From Lewinellaceae bacterium (GTDB lineage: Bacteria > Bacteroidota > Bacteroidia > Chitinophagales > Saprospiraceae), in assembly GCA_020636095.1 (NCBI GenBank), contig JACJYN010000016.1, positions 6,622-70,621 of the forward strand: DNA of 64,000 bases, read 5' to 3'. The first letter of the stretch is position 1. Each line of letters starts with the position of its first letter. Under the pieces are notes generated by a model. That model ran no database searches. It was given only the letters and a program-made list of their open reading frames with translations, and was not told the origin of the DNA. Below are positions 41,792-50,461 of this stretch, in pieces. Both the position numbers and the translations under genes were made by a program.

Positions 41792-43066
41792 ATGAAATGG
41801 AATATGCTGTATGTCAGCGGCTTTTTAATGCTCTTGCTTTCCTGCTCAACCTCAGTGGACAACGCTGAGGATTCTCTGCTGAACGCCTCCCACCTGGAGC
41901 ATTTATACCAGGAAGTTGAGGTGGGAGACACGCTGCTGGGGACGGTCTGGATTTACTGCGAAGCGCCGGATTACAAAGTAGTGGGGGATGAGGATGAAGG
42001 CTTTACCTGCGTAGATGACGTGGCCCGCGCCCTGGTTTTCTATTGTCGGCAATACCAGTTGGATGGCGCTCCGGCCGCATTGGAAAAGATCAGGAGCCTT
42101 ACGGAATTCATTTTATACATGCAGGCGGAGAATGGCTACTTCTACAACTTTCTGCTGCCGGATAAACAGATCAACCGGCAACACCGCAACAGCCAGGCCA
42201 TTCCCAACTGGTGGTCGTGGCGGGCCTTCTGGGCCTTGTCGGAAGTGAATCTACTGGAATCAGATGCGCTGATGGAACTGCAAAGCCGGAGTTTGGCGGC
42301 CATGGCGGACTTACTCCCCGAAATTGAACAGTTGTGCCTGGGCCAGGAGGATACGATAGAGATAGATGGCGTAAAGATTCCTCAGTGCCTTACCCGGGTA
42401 GGCGCCGACCAGATGGGCGTCTTGATGATCGGGTTGGCCAATCACTACCGGATCTGGCCTTCGGCAGCGGCTAAAGCCGCCATGCTGAGGTTTGGCAACC
42501 TCTTGTTGGCTGTTCAATTCGGGGATCAGGACACTTTCCCCTACGGGGCATTTATGAGCTGGCAGAACAACTGGCACGCCTGGGGCAATGTGCAGGCCTA
42601 TGCCCTTTTGCATGCAGGGCGGGTTCTCCAACATCCACCCTTTATTGAGGCGGGGCTGAAAGAGGTGAAATATTATTACCCTTACTGCTTGAGCCGGGGG
42701 CTGATCAGTGGGTTTAAAGTAGTCAGTCAGTCAGATAGCTTGCTGATGCAGGACGGCCGTCAGTTTCCCCAGATCGCCTACAACATCAGGCCGATGGTGT
42801 ATGCCTCGATGGAGGCTTTTGCCATCACCGGAGATACTACTTATGCGCGTACTGCCGGCCAACTGGCTGGTTGGTTTTTTGGGGACAACCCGGCTCATCA
42901 GCAAATGTATGACCAGCAAAGCGGGCGGACGTTTGACGGCATCGGCTCTCCATCCGATATCAATTTTAATTCCGGGGCAGAATCTACCATCGAAGCCCTG
43001 TTGAGTATTCAGGCCATAACTTCCAGCCCGGTAGCGCTGGAGGTACTCATGAAAAATAGTAAATAA
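41792..43066 (+). CDS. Lipoprotein with six-hairpin glycosidase-like fold
   Basis: A 424-residue protein with a lipoprotein leader (MKWNMLYVSGFLMLLLSCST). The mature part looks like an (alpha/alpha)6 toroid: GFTCVDDVARALVFYCRQY, NGYFYNFLLPDKQINRQHRN, NWWSWRAFWALSEVNLL, SWQNNWHAWGNVQAYALLHA. The VDD-ARA pattern recalls proteins encoded near GH130 enzymes and some mannan-active clusters. A glycosidase or lyase role is plausible, but I cannot name a family or the catalytic residues. It lies between two GH130 genes (212 bp after the first, 7 bp before the second), so it probably degrades or binds the same glycan in the periplasm. Confidence 0.7.
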   Translation: MKWNMLYVSGFLMLLLSCSTSVDNAEDSLLNASHLEHLYQEVEVGDTLLGTVWIYCEAPDYKVVGDEDEGFTCVDDVARALVFYCRQYQLDGAPAALEKIRSLTEFILYMQAENGYFYNFLLPDKQINRQHRNSQAIPNWWSWRAFWALSEVNLLESDALMELQSRSLAAMADLLPEIEQLCLGQEDTIEIDGVKIPQCLTRVGADQMGVLMIGLANHYRIWPSAAAKAAMLRFGNLLLAVQFGDQDTFPYGAFMSWQNNWHAWGNVQAYALLHAGRVLQHPPFIEAGLKEVKYYYPYCLSRGLISGFKVVSQSDSLLMQDGRQFPQIAYNIRPMVYASMEAFAITGDTTYARTAGQLAGWFFGDNPAHQQMYDQQSGRTFDGIGSPSDINFNSGAESTIEALLSIQAITSSPVALEVLMKNSK

Positions 43067-43073
43067 ACAGAAA

Positions 43074-44207
43074 ATGAAAACGTATGCTTTCGATAAAATA
43101 GTATTGTCTCCTGCTGATATTGACCTGTCGTACTCTCCCCTGAGGGCGCAGATACAGGAAGAGACCTACGTACTGGGTGCTTTTAACCCGGGGATGTCGA
43201 GGCTTTCCAACGGAAACCTGATCCTCATGGTGCGCATTGCGGAGGCCCTGCGGCAGCCGGTCCGGTCAGATAAGATACACTCCATCCGTTGGGATGTTGA
43301 AAAGGGATATGTCCTCGACGCTTACCCGTTGGATGAAGTAGACATTTCCGACCCCCGGAAATTTACGCTCAAAAATTTTGCGCCGACGCCGGTTATGGCT
43401 CTCACCTCGTTATCCTGGATATTACCGGTGGAACTGAATGCCCGGGGAGACGCCATCGTCCGGATTCACTACGATAAGATCATTGCTCCGCAAAAGGGCT
43501 ACCAGGAGTATGGCATTGAAGACGCCAGGATCTCCTTTATTCAGGGAAAGTACTACATGACGACCTGTTCGGTGAGTTCTGAAAGGCACTCAACCACCCT
43601 CTATCGTTCTGATGACGGATTGCACTACACCCTGGAAGGTATTATTCTGGACCATCAGAATAAGGATATGCTGTTGTTCGAAGGGAAGATCAACGGCTTG
43701 TATTATGCTCTGACGCGGCCTCTGGGCAGCGCTTTTTTTGCCACCGCGCCCAGGGCGGCCTTTAAGCCCGGGCCCTCGATCAATTTAGCCCAATCGCCCG
43801 ACCTGCTGCACTGGAAGCCGGTGGACACTCCCTTTCTCCGGCCCATGCAAAACAGCCATTCCGTGCTCAAACTCGGCGGTGGTTCTCAACCCATTCTGAC
43901 CCCTGATGGATGGCTGTTTTTATTTCACGTGGTGGAAGAAAAAGGGGAAGTAGGCATTTATAAGACCTACTGGGGTTTGATGGACAAAGATAATCCTACT
44001 AAAATCCTGCACCTGGAGATGGGGCAGCCCCTGATCGAGGCCAATCCGGAACTGACCAAAGGCATGGAAGACAGTATCTACTTGAAAGATGTGGTGTTTA
44101 CCACTGGTATCGCCGAGATGGGGGGCCAATATATCGTTGCTTCCGGCGAACTCGACCTCTGCTGCCGGATCACGCATATTCCGAAATCGGTTTTTAAAAC
44201 CCAATAA
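43074..44207 (+). CDS. GH130 family glycoside phosphorylase/hydrolase
   Basis: A 377-residue protein with a five-bladed propeller pattern. The GH130 signature is at YGIEDARISFIQGKYYMTTC, with the catalytic Asp in EDAR, and a second family region is LFEGKINGLYYALTRP. The C-terminal part has GGGSQPILTPDGWLFLFHVV. The length is usual for GH130 phosphorylases, which split beta-mannosides with phosphate to give mannose 1-phosphate; some members are hydrolases. It has no signal peptide and is therefore cytoplasmic. The gene sits 7 bp after the lipoprotein gene and 5 bp before the ABC ATPase gene, so it is clearly part of the uptake operon. Confidence 0.92.
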   Translation: MKTYAFDKIVLSPADIDLSYSPLRAQIQEETYVLGAFNPGMSRLSNGNLILMVRIAEALRQPVRSDKIHSIRWDVEKGYVLDAYPLDEVDISDPRKFTLKNFAPTPVMALTSLSWILPVELNARGDAIVRIHYDKIIAPQKGYQEYGIEDARISFIQGKYYMTTCSVSSERHSTTLYRSDDGLHYTLEGIILDHQNKDMLLFEGKINGLYYALTRPLGSAFFATAPRAAFKPGPSINLAQSPDLLHWKPVDTPFLRPMQNSHSVLKLGGGSQPILTPDGWLFLFHVVEEKGEVGIYKTYWGLMDKDNPTKILHLEMGQPLIEANPELTKGMEDSIYLKDVVFTTGIAEMGGQYIVASGELDLCCRITHIPKSVFKTQ

Positions 44208-44212
44208 ACATC

Positions 44213-45337
44213 ATGGCTGGAATAATTTTTGAAGGCGTTTCCAAAAGCTACGGAAAGGTTGAGGTAGTGAAGGGCATTGACTTTGAGGTAAAGAACAAAG
44301 AGTTTATGGTGTTAGTAGGCCCTTCCGGTTGCGGCAAATCCACCCTGCTGCGCATGGTGGCCGGCCTGGAAGAGATCAGTAGCGGAAAGCTGTACATTGG
44401 GAATACCCTGGTCAATGACATCCCTCCCAAGGACCGGGATATTGCCATCGTCTTCCAGAACTACGCTCTTTACCCGCACATGACAGCCTACCAGAACCTG
44501 GCCTTCGGCCTGAAAATAAGGCGGTTCGATAAAAAAGAGATTCAAGAGCGGGTGCTGGAAGCCGCAAAAATACTGGATATTGAAGCGCTGTTGGATAGAA
44601 AGCCCAAAGCCATGTCGGGCGGGCAACGCCAACGGGTCGCCATTGGACGGGCTATCGTTCGCCATCCCAAAGTATTTCTCTTCGATGAGCCGTTGAGCAA
44701 CCTGGACGCCAAGCTGAGGGGACAAATGCGGATAGAAATTGCCAAGCTACACCAAAAGCTGCAGACGACGGTCGTATATGTGACCCATGACCAGGTAGAG
44801 GCCATGACCTTAGGCCACCGGATTGCCGTGATGAACAAGGGCAGCATCCAGCAACTGGATACGCCCGACAGGCTGTACGCCCATCCCAGGACTTTGTTCG
44901 TCGCCGGGTTTATCGGCACTCCCCCGATGAATTTGATTGCGGGCCGGGCCGGAGAAGAAAACGGCAGCCTGTTTTTCCAGGGCGACGGCCAAACTTTTAA
45001 AGCAAAGATCAATAGCCGGCCTGAACTCAGAAGTTATCTCGACAAGGAGATCGTGCTGGGCATCCGGCCGGAAGCCATCCATCTGCGCAAGCAAACGGAC
45101 AAGGAGAACTATGCGGTGCTCAACTGCAAAATCCAATTCGTCGAACGGCTGGGCCACGAGAGCTTTGCTTTCTTCCTGCTTCAGGACAAACAGCTGGTCG
45201 CCCGCCTGAAGCCCGAGGAACCCATCCGGCCCGGGGAGGAGGTGGATTTGTTCTTCGAGGTGGATAAAATGCACTTTTTTGATAAAGTGACGGAAGAGGT
45301 GATCAATCCCGCACCACCGCCGGCTCCAGCAACTTGA
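44213..45337 (+). CDS. CUT1 ABC importer, ATP-binding subunit (MsmK/UgpC/MalK-like)
   Basis: A 374-residue ATPase. Walker A is GPSGCGKSTLLRMVAGLE (about 37-54), the Q-loop is VFQNYALYPHMTAYQNLAFG, the signature is LSGGQ-like MSGGQRQRVAIGRAI, Walker B is VFLFDEPLSNLDA, and the switch His is in YVTHDQVEAMTLG. The C-terminal TOBE domain spans about 240-360. It powers the CUT1 permeases, though it lies 4 kb downstream of them within the same gene run. Its last 35 bases overlap the end of the convergent ompA-like gene. Confidence 0.93.
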   Translation: MAGIIFEGVSKSYGKVEVVKGIDFEVKNKEFMVLVGPSGCGKSTLLRMVAGLEEISSGKLYIGNTLVNDIPPKDRDIAIVFQNYALYPHMTAYQNLAFGLKIRRFDKKEIQERVLEAAKILDIEALLDRKPKAMSGGQRQRVAIGRAIVRHPKVFLFDEPLSNLDAKLRGQMRIEIAKLHQKLQTTVVYVTHDQVEAMTLGHRIAVMNKGSIQQLDTPDRLYAHPRTLFVAGFIGTPPMNLIAGRAGEENGSLFFQGDGQTFKAKINSRPELRSYLDKEIVLGIRPEAIHLRKQTDKENYAVLNCKIQFVERLGHESFAFFLLQDKQLVARLKPEEPIRPGEEVDLFFEVDKMHFFDKVTEEVINPAPPPAPAT

Positions 45338-46095
45338 AAAACTGATCCATTCGCGGCATAATGATGATCTCCGTTCTTCGGTTGAGGCTGCGCCCCGCAC
45401 TGGTCGGTTGAATTGCTGGCTTTGGGCACGTACTGCGAACGCCCGGCGGCAGTCATCCGTTCGGGGTTGACGTAGTGCTCTTCCTGCAGGACGCGCACTA
45501 CCGAGGTCGCCCGTTTCACGCTCAGGTCCCAGTTGTCGGCCAGGCAGGAGTTGTTGATGGGTACGTCGTCGGTGTGGCCTTCCACCATAAGGTTCATATC
45601 GTCGTGGTCGTTGACCACGGTGGCGATCTTGCCCAGCACCGAATAGGCCGCCTGATTAATCCGGGAGCTGCCCGATTGGAACAGGAGCTTGTCAGAAATC
45701 GAAACGTGCACAAAACCGCCCTTGACTTCTACCTGTATATCCTCGTCATTGATGTTGCTCAGAGAACGTTTGAGGTTCATCACCAGCGCCAGGTTGAGGC
45801 TGTCTTTCGACTGGATCTTGGTGGTAAGGTCCTGGATGAAGGAGTACTGCTGAGTGATGTTTTCCAGCGACTTCTTGATGCTTTCCGCTCCATCCTTATT
45901 GACGACCGACAGGTCGGCCATTCGGTCCAGCAGGCTGCTTTGTGTGCTCTGAGCCAGGTTGAGCTGTTCTTCCAACTGTCCGATCTGTTCGTCTTTCAGG
46001 GCGAGCTCGCGTTCCAGTGTGGCCACCTTTTTTTTGTTGCAGGCGCTAAAGGACAGCAGCGCTGCGCTAAGTAGCAGGACTTGTAGCTTTTTCAT
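45303..46095 (-). CDS. OmpA/MotB-domain lipoprotein, frameshifted near its end
   Basis: With the start at 46095 (MKKLQVLLLSAALLSFSACN) the protein has a lipobox Cys, then a long coiled coil (about 25-70, ELALKDEQIGQLEEQLNLAQ). Next comes an OmpA-type peptidoglycan-binding domain (LNLMVEGHTDDVPI-like: DDMNLMVEGHTDDVPINNSC, DLSVKRATSVVRVLQ, YVNPERMTAAGRSQYVPKAS). At about 45400 one extra base breaks the frame. The correct end (AGRSLNRRTEIIIMPRMDQF to VVRD) lies in the next frame with its stop at 45303-45305. The length of 793 bp is consistent with a single inserted base. It anchors the outer membrane or a protein complex to peptidoglycan. Confidence 0.82.
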
Positions 46096-46174
46096 AGGAG
46101 TTGCTTGGTTAGTTTCTTTTATCAAACTGCCTTAAGCCCGTTTTTAGTATGTGCGTTGCCCATCCTGCCAGAGA

Positions 46175-47272
46175 TCAGGGCGTGAAATCAACTTCTAATA
46201 CGAAGTTATCAAACACCTGGGAGAGGTACAATTTTCCTTCATACCAGAGGGCGGTAGAAGCTGCGCTGATCTCTTTGCCATTGTTTTGATACACCAGATT
46301 CGCTTCCATTGTCTGAGGGTCGATGCGATAGGCGAGGCTGGGCGAGGGCTTCTTCCCATTGCCGTGTTTTAAAAAACGGAAAAGGCAGGGGTGAGACGTT
46401 GTCCACAGATAGCCTTCGCTGTCGCGCGTCAGGTTGTCGCCCATGACGATATCCTGAGGGGTGCTTTTTTTGCTGCTCAGGCTCAATTTGCCGGGAGCTG
46501 TGAGCGGATACCTGTTCACTTTCTTGCAGGCGCCGTGTACCATGTAAAGGCTTTGGGTGGCTTCATCCACCAGGATGCCGTTGGGGTAGGCCTGTTTGGG
46601 GAGAGCCACTTTCCAGCCGTTTTCCGGGTGATAGTAAACGATGTTGCCCGTTTTGGCTCCCAGGGCGCCCCGGATAAATTGCCAGGCGCTGTATTTCTTA
46701 AGGATATTGGAAACGTAAAAGCTGCCATCGGAGAGGACGAAAATGTCATTGGGCGTTTTCAGGGCTTGATCCTGAAAAATCGTGTCATAGTACAACGTTT
46801 CTTTACCAATGCGGAATCGGAGGATTTCATCGGATCGGAAACCCCTCCCGCGCTTTTTGCCGCGATGAGTGACGCTGTACAGGTAATCTGTACCATCGAT
46901 TCGGGCCAGGGCAATGCCGTGCGGGTGCCAGTCGGCCAGGCCGGGGTCATCCGGAAAAAGGGTGGAGGGGTCCCGGTCAAATGCAAAGCGCAGCGTATCT
47001 CGGGTTCGTAAATCGATGGCATAGAAACTACTGTGTGGTTGGGCATGGCTGCGCCGCTCATCGCAGGAGACGATCAGGCGGGGATAGCCCTGGCTGTTGT
47101 CCAGGGCGATGTCCTCGGGGCCGGGGCCCACGATGATGGGGGTGGCGGCATAAGCCGTATTCATTTCATACTTCGCACAACCAAAGGAAACGGCGCCGCA
47201 TTTGCAGCTGTGGAGAGAAATGACAAGTAGAGAGAAAGCCAGATAGGCGATACATTTTTGAATGGAACGCAT
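46175..47272 (-). CDS. Beta-propeller lipoprotein, paraoxonase/SMP-30-like
   Basis: A 365-residue protein with a lipoprotein leader (SLLVISLHSC). The propeller motifs GPEDIALDNSQGYPRLIVSC, WHPHGIALARIDGTDYLYSV and KTPNDIFVLSDGSFYVSN follow the pattern of paraoxonases and arylesterases: ED-IA, HPHGI and ND-F, with calcium- and His-bearing loops. Such proteins hydrolyse lactones or aryl esters; the SMP-30 relatives are gluconolactonases. Which applies here is not certain. It acts in the periplasm or on the outer membrane. Its promoter would lie in the divergent gap shared with the PAS kinase gene. Confidence 0.75.
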   Translation of the reverse strand: MRSIQKCIAYLAFSLLVISLHSCKCGAVSFGCAKYEMNTAYAATPIIVGPGPEDIALDNSQGYPRLIVSCDERRSHAQPHSSFYAIDLRTRDTLRFAFDRDPSTLFPDDPGLADWHPHGIALARIDGTDYLYSVTHRGKKRGRGFRSDEILRFRIGKETLYYDTIFQDQALKTPNDIFVLSDGSFYVSNILKKYSAWQFIRGALGAKTGNIVYYHPENGWKVALPKQAYPNGILVDEATQSLYMVHGACKKVNRYPLTAPGKLSLSSKKSTPQDIVMGDNLTRDSEGYLWTTSHPCLFRFLKHGNGKKPSPSLAYRIDPQTMEANLVYQNNGKEISAASTALWYEGKLYLSQVFDNFVLEVDFTP

Positions 47273-47475
47273 AGCTGAAGGTTTTGGGGTGGTAGAAATG
47301 GTGTTGTAATAAAAACACTTTTACAGCCGGTTCAGCTATGTTTTCGGATAGGAAATTTGCGAAAAAGGCGTTTCGGCCAGATACCAGTACAAATATTGCA
47401 TTTATACTGCGTTGCAATTTTTTTCTTAATTTGGAACCCAATAAGAAACTCCAAACTAATTCAAAGCCCCCGACC

Positions 47476-49665
47476 ATGGATACGGCCCTCCAAAAAATCA
47501 TGGACCTCGCCGAATTGGAATACCGGCCCTGTGCCGGCCTGCCCTTCGCGGTATATCTTGTCAGCCGGGAGGGGGTTTTTCTAAAATATAACGAAGAAGC
47601 ACAGGCTTTTTTTGGCCTGCCCGCCGAACCTGATTTTCAGCATAGGGTAACTGATTTTTACAATCAGCCCGGCGACCGGGAGGACTACCTCAGCCGGCTC
47701 GGCCGCCTCGAAAGAGGACAGTGGCTGAAAAACACCACCATCGACCTGAAGGTCAATGGCCAAATGCGTTTCGTACGCGATTACACCAAAGCAGTTTGGA
47801 GTGAGGATGGGCAGGCGATCGCCGCGTTGCTGTGCCTGATGGTGCCGATCAACAAGGGAGGGCGTTACCACCGCTTATTCAATGAGCTGCCTGTAGGTAT
47901 CTTCAGCTTTCGCAAAGGCAGCGGGTTGATCAACGCCAACCCTCGGTTTGTGGACATGTACGGGTACGACGGCCTGGAGGAGGCGCTGTTTAAAGCGCCG
48001 GCGGATTTCATAAAATACCCGGAAGAACTGGAAGAGATGGAGCGGCGAATCTGGGAAAAGGGCAGTGTGTCCAACGAATACCAGGAACACGTACGCAAGG
48101 ATGGTTCCTTATTTACCGCCGCCGTTAGCGCCCGGGGCGTTTGGGATGGTGACGGAAATTGGGTAGGCACGGAAGGAATCCTGGAAGATGTAACCATGGA
48201 GGCCATCTACTTCCGGCTGGTCAATGAAGTGCCCATCGGGCTTTACAAAGTGCGTATCAATGAGCAGGGAGAACACATCCTGGTGCATTGTAATCAGCAC
48301 TTTGCCAATAACCGGGGAGCAGAAGCTCCGGAGGACCTTATTGGCAAAGACCTTCGGAAGTGGCACATCTCACCTCAGGCTTTCCAGGATTTTCACGAGG
48401 CGCTCATCCGAAAAGACCGCGAGGGGCAAAGCCTGGTGGATTATATCCTGCCGGCGTACAACGGCAGAGGGGAATTGCGGCGCTACGAGGTGCACGTTAA
48501 ACTGCTGAAAGACTCTTCCGGCAACATCATCGGCAGGGTAGGAGCAGAGCGGGATGTGACCGACTACCTGGACACCAAGCAACAGCTGGATGAACTGACC
48601 ACCGATATCGGCAAAGTGCTGCACTCTTATTCGTCTACGCTGATCCACGTCAAACACACCATGGATGCCGTCATCCGTTCGTTTATAACTAAAGATTTGC
48701 TGCTCAGGGAAAATGGCATGCCGGATGAAGAGCGAATCCTGGGCCGGATTAGCAGCGAAATCGGCGTATTACAAAACTCCGTCAATAACCTCCTGGAAAA
48801 AAACCGGGAAAACCGGCAGTTTGAGGACGGCGTTGGAGAACAATTAGAGCGCCTCATCAGCCTGCTGGTGCGCTTCAGCAGCGAGCAGAGCGGCGCCCAG
48901 AAACTCGCGATTATCCGGGATGGGGCCATCAAGATTCGGGAACTCATCAACGATACCGTCGCTAAAGGCAACTTCCCACGGGAACTCATCAAGGAGGCCC
49001 GGCGGCAGTTGCGGGAGGTGCTCCGGTTGTGTAGCCTGGCCACCTTAGGCCGGGGGGTGGACACCGTCCTGGAAATGGAATCGGTCGTCAATAACCTGAG
49101 AAGTTATATCCTCACCCGGGTAAAATACAAAGAAGAACCCCAGCGAATCGACCTGTACGATCTGATTATCGGCGCAGTCCGTAAAATGGAGGAGTACGCC
49201 GCCAACCGTATGGTGGAATTGCGCACCAATATCAAGGCCATCCGCAATGTCTATATCGATGGATATGAGGACGACCTGACCCGGGCGCTGCTGAATATCC
49301 TGCACAATGCCATCAAATACAGCTGGACCCGTAAAGGCCCCGGCAGGGCTTTCGTGATGATAGAAGGCAGGATGGACGCAGATTGGATCAATATCAACAT
49401 CGAAAATTGGGGCGTAGCCATCACTCAGGAAGAACTGGAGAAGGGCTTGATATTCAAAGTAGGCTACCGCGGCGTCAATTCCAGCGACCGCCGCCGCCCC
49501 GGCACCGGCCTGGGCTTGTATGATGCCCTGAAAGTGGCCGAAAAACACAAAGGCAGCCTGGCCATTACCAGCAACCCTTCCCTGGGAAATTCCAGGGAGG
49601 ATTATTCTAATCCCTTTATCACAACGGTAAGCATTCAACTACCCCGAAACGAACAACTAATATGA
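47476..49665 (+). CDS. Multi-PAS sensor protein with a histidine-kinase-type ATPase domain
   Basis: The start at 47476 (MDTALQKIMDLAELEYRPCA) gives 729 residues and leaves out 46 residues encoded in AT-rich leader DNA. Three PAS domains are likely (about 20-125, 130-250 and 250-390; FRKGSGLINANPRFVDMYGY, KDGSLFTAAVSARGVWDGDG). A helical linker follows. The C-terminal HATPase has an N-box (LTRALLNILHNAIKYSW) and a G-box (RRPGTGLGLYDALKVAEKHK). I do not find a canonical HisKA H-box (H-E/D-x-x) in the linker, so it may use an unusual phosphoacceptor or not phosphorylate at all. There is no membrane segment, so it is cytoplasmic. Its stop overlaps the receiver gene start by 4 bp. Confidence 0.85.
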   Translation: MDTALQKIMDLAELEYRPCAGLPFAVYLVSREGVFLKYNEEAQAFFGLPAEPDFQHRVTDFYNQPGDREDYLSRLGRLERGQWLKNTTIDLKVNGQMRFVRDYTKAVWSEDGQAIAALLCLMVPINKGGRYHRLFNELPVGIFSFRKGSGLINANPRFVDMYGYDGLEEALFKAPADFIKYPEELEEMERRIWEKGSVSNEYQEHVRKDGSLFTAAVSARGVWDGDGNWVGTEGILEDVTMEAIYFRLVNEVPIGLYKVRINEQGEHILVHCNQHFANNRGAEAPEDLIGKDLRKWHISPQAFQDFHEALIRKDREGQSLVDYILPAYNGRGELRRYEVHVKLLKDSSGNIIGRVGAERDVTDYLDTKQQLDELTTDIGKVLHSYSSTLIHVKHTMDAVIRSFITKDLLLRENGMPDEERILGRISSEIGVLQNSVNNLLEKNRENRQFEDGVGEQLERLISLLVRFSSEQSGAQKLAIIRDGAIKIRELINDTVAKGNFPRELIKEARRQLREVLRLCSLATLGRGVDTVLEMESVVNNLRSYILTRVKYKEEPQRIDLYDLIIGAVRKMEEYAANRMVELRTNIKAIRNVYIDGYEDDLTRALLNILHNAIKYSWTRKGPGRAFVMIEGRMDADWININIENWGVAITQEELEKGLIFKVGYRGVNSSDRRRPGTGLGLYDALKVAEKHKGSLAITSNPSLGNSREDYSNPFITTVSIQLPRNEQLI

Positions 49666-50165
49666 ACTCCTACAAAGTGCTGTGGATTGAAGACGATGCC
49701 GATAGTGACCTGTACCACCTGGCCAGCCCGGTTTATATTGAAGGCAACTACCACCTGGACATTGCCTCCAGTGCGTCGGAGGCTTTCTTTTACCTCAACG
49801 AACGCCGCTACGATGTTATCATTGTCGATATACGTATTCCGCCGGGTAAAAACCCCGACTGGCTGTCCAGATACGAGGAACTACAGCGCAACAGCAACGC
49901 CAATTCCAGCCGCCTCGGCCTGGAGTTGCTTCGCCGCATTTTTGGGGAGAACGGCAACCAACCTTCGCTAAAGGTAAGCCAGAACTTGTCGGTTGTGCGC
50001 TACGGCGTTTTTACCGTCGAACGCCTGGAAGAACTCAGGGCCGACCTGAGTGAACTGAACCTGACGAGCCTGAAATACAAGCGAAAAAATGCTATGATGC
50101 CGCATACCGCCCTGCTGGAGTTCATCCAGGAGATATCCCGGGGGATTCCGAATGGGGTGGGTTAG
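49662..50165 (+). CDS. Stand-alone receiver-domain-like protein
   Basis: A 167-residue protein. The acidic pair is in KVLWIEDDADSDLY, the phosphoacceptor Asp in YDVIIVDIRIPPGK, and a Lys follows later (LTSLKYKRKN). Between strand 3 and the next helix there is an extra loop rich in Asn and Ser (YEELQRNSNANSSRLGLELL), longer than in standard receivers. No output domain follows, so it may act through protein contacts, like Spo0F or CheY. It overlaps the PAS kinase gene by 4 bp (ATGA) and is followed, after 296 bp, by a membrane-protein gene in the same direction. Confidence 0.8.
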   Translation: MNSYKVLWIEDDADSDLYHLASPVYIEGNYHLDIASSASEAFFYLNERRYDVIIVDIRIPPGKNPDWLSRYEELQRNSNANSSRLGLELLRRIFGENGNQPSLKVSQNLSVVRYGVFTVERLEELRADLSELNLTSLKYKRKNAMMPHTALLEFIQEISRGIPNGVG

Positions 50166-50347
50166 GAAGGGGTGTTTGTTGCCGGTTGTCAGTGGAGCAA
50201 ATGACGAGGAACTGTTCGCAGTTCGGCCGGGGAGTGTTCAATGTTCTGTGTCCGAAGTTCAATGTATCCGTAGTTTCCGGCGCAGCTTCGAACACAGAAC
50301 TTTGAACAGTCCCTTCGGCCGCTGGACATCCGGCCTGGCTGCCGAAT

Positions 50348-50430
50348 CCCCGGCCACCGAACCCCGAACCACCGAACCCCGAACACCGAATCCCGAACAC
50401 CGAATCCCGAACCCCGAACCCCTGAAAACC
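50348..50430. repeat. Low-complexity tandem repeat of CCGAAC-type units
   Basis: The stretch consists of repeated CCGAACCCCGAACACCGAAT-type units of 7-14 bp. It lies between the receiver and membrane-protein genes. It is a microsatellite-like array that probably varies between strains. Neither spacers nor a conserved long repeat is present, so it is not CRISPR. Confidence 0.75.
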
Positions 50431-50461
50431 AACCCTTTACCAGCGTACAAGAAAAAATACC

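Noticed and set aside
50348..50430. Possible CRISPR array.
   Set aside because: The repeats are short and contiguous with no unique spacers, and no cas genes are present.
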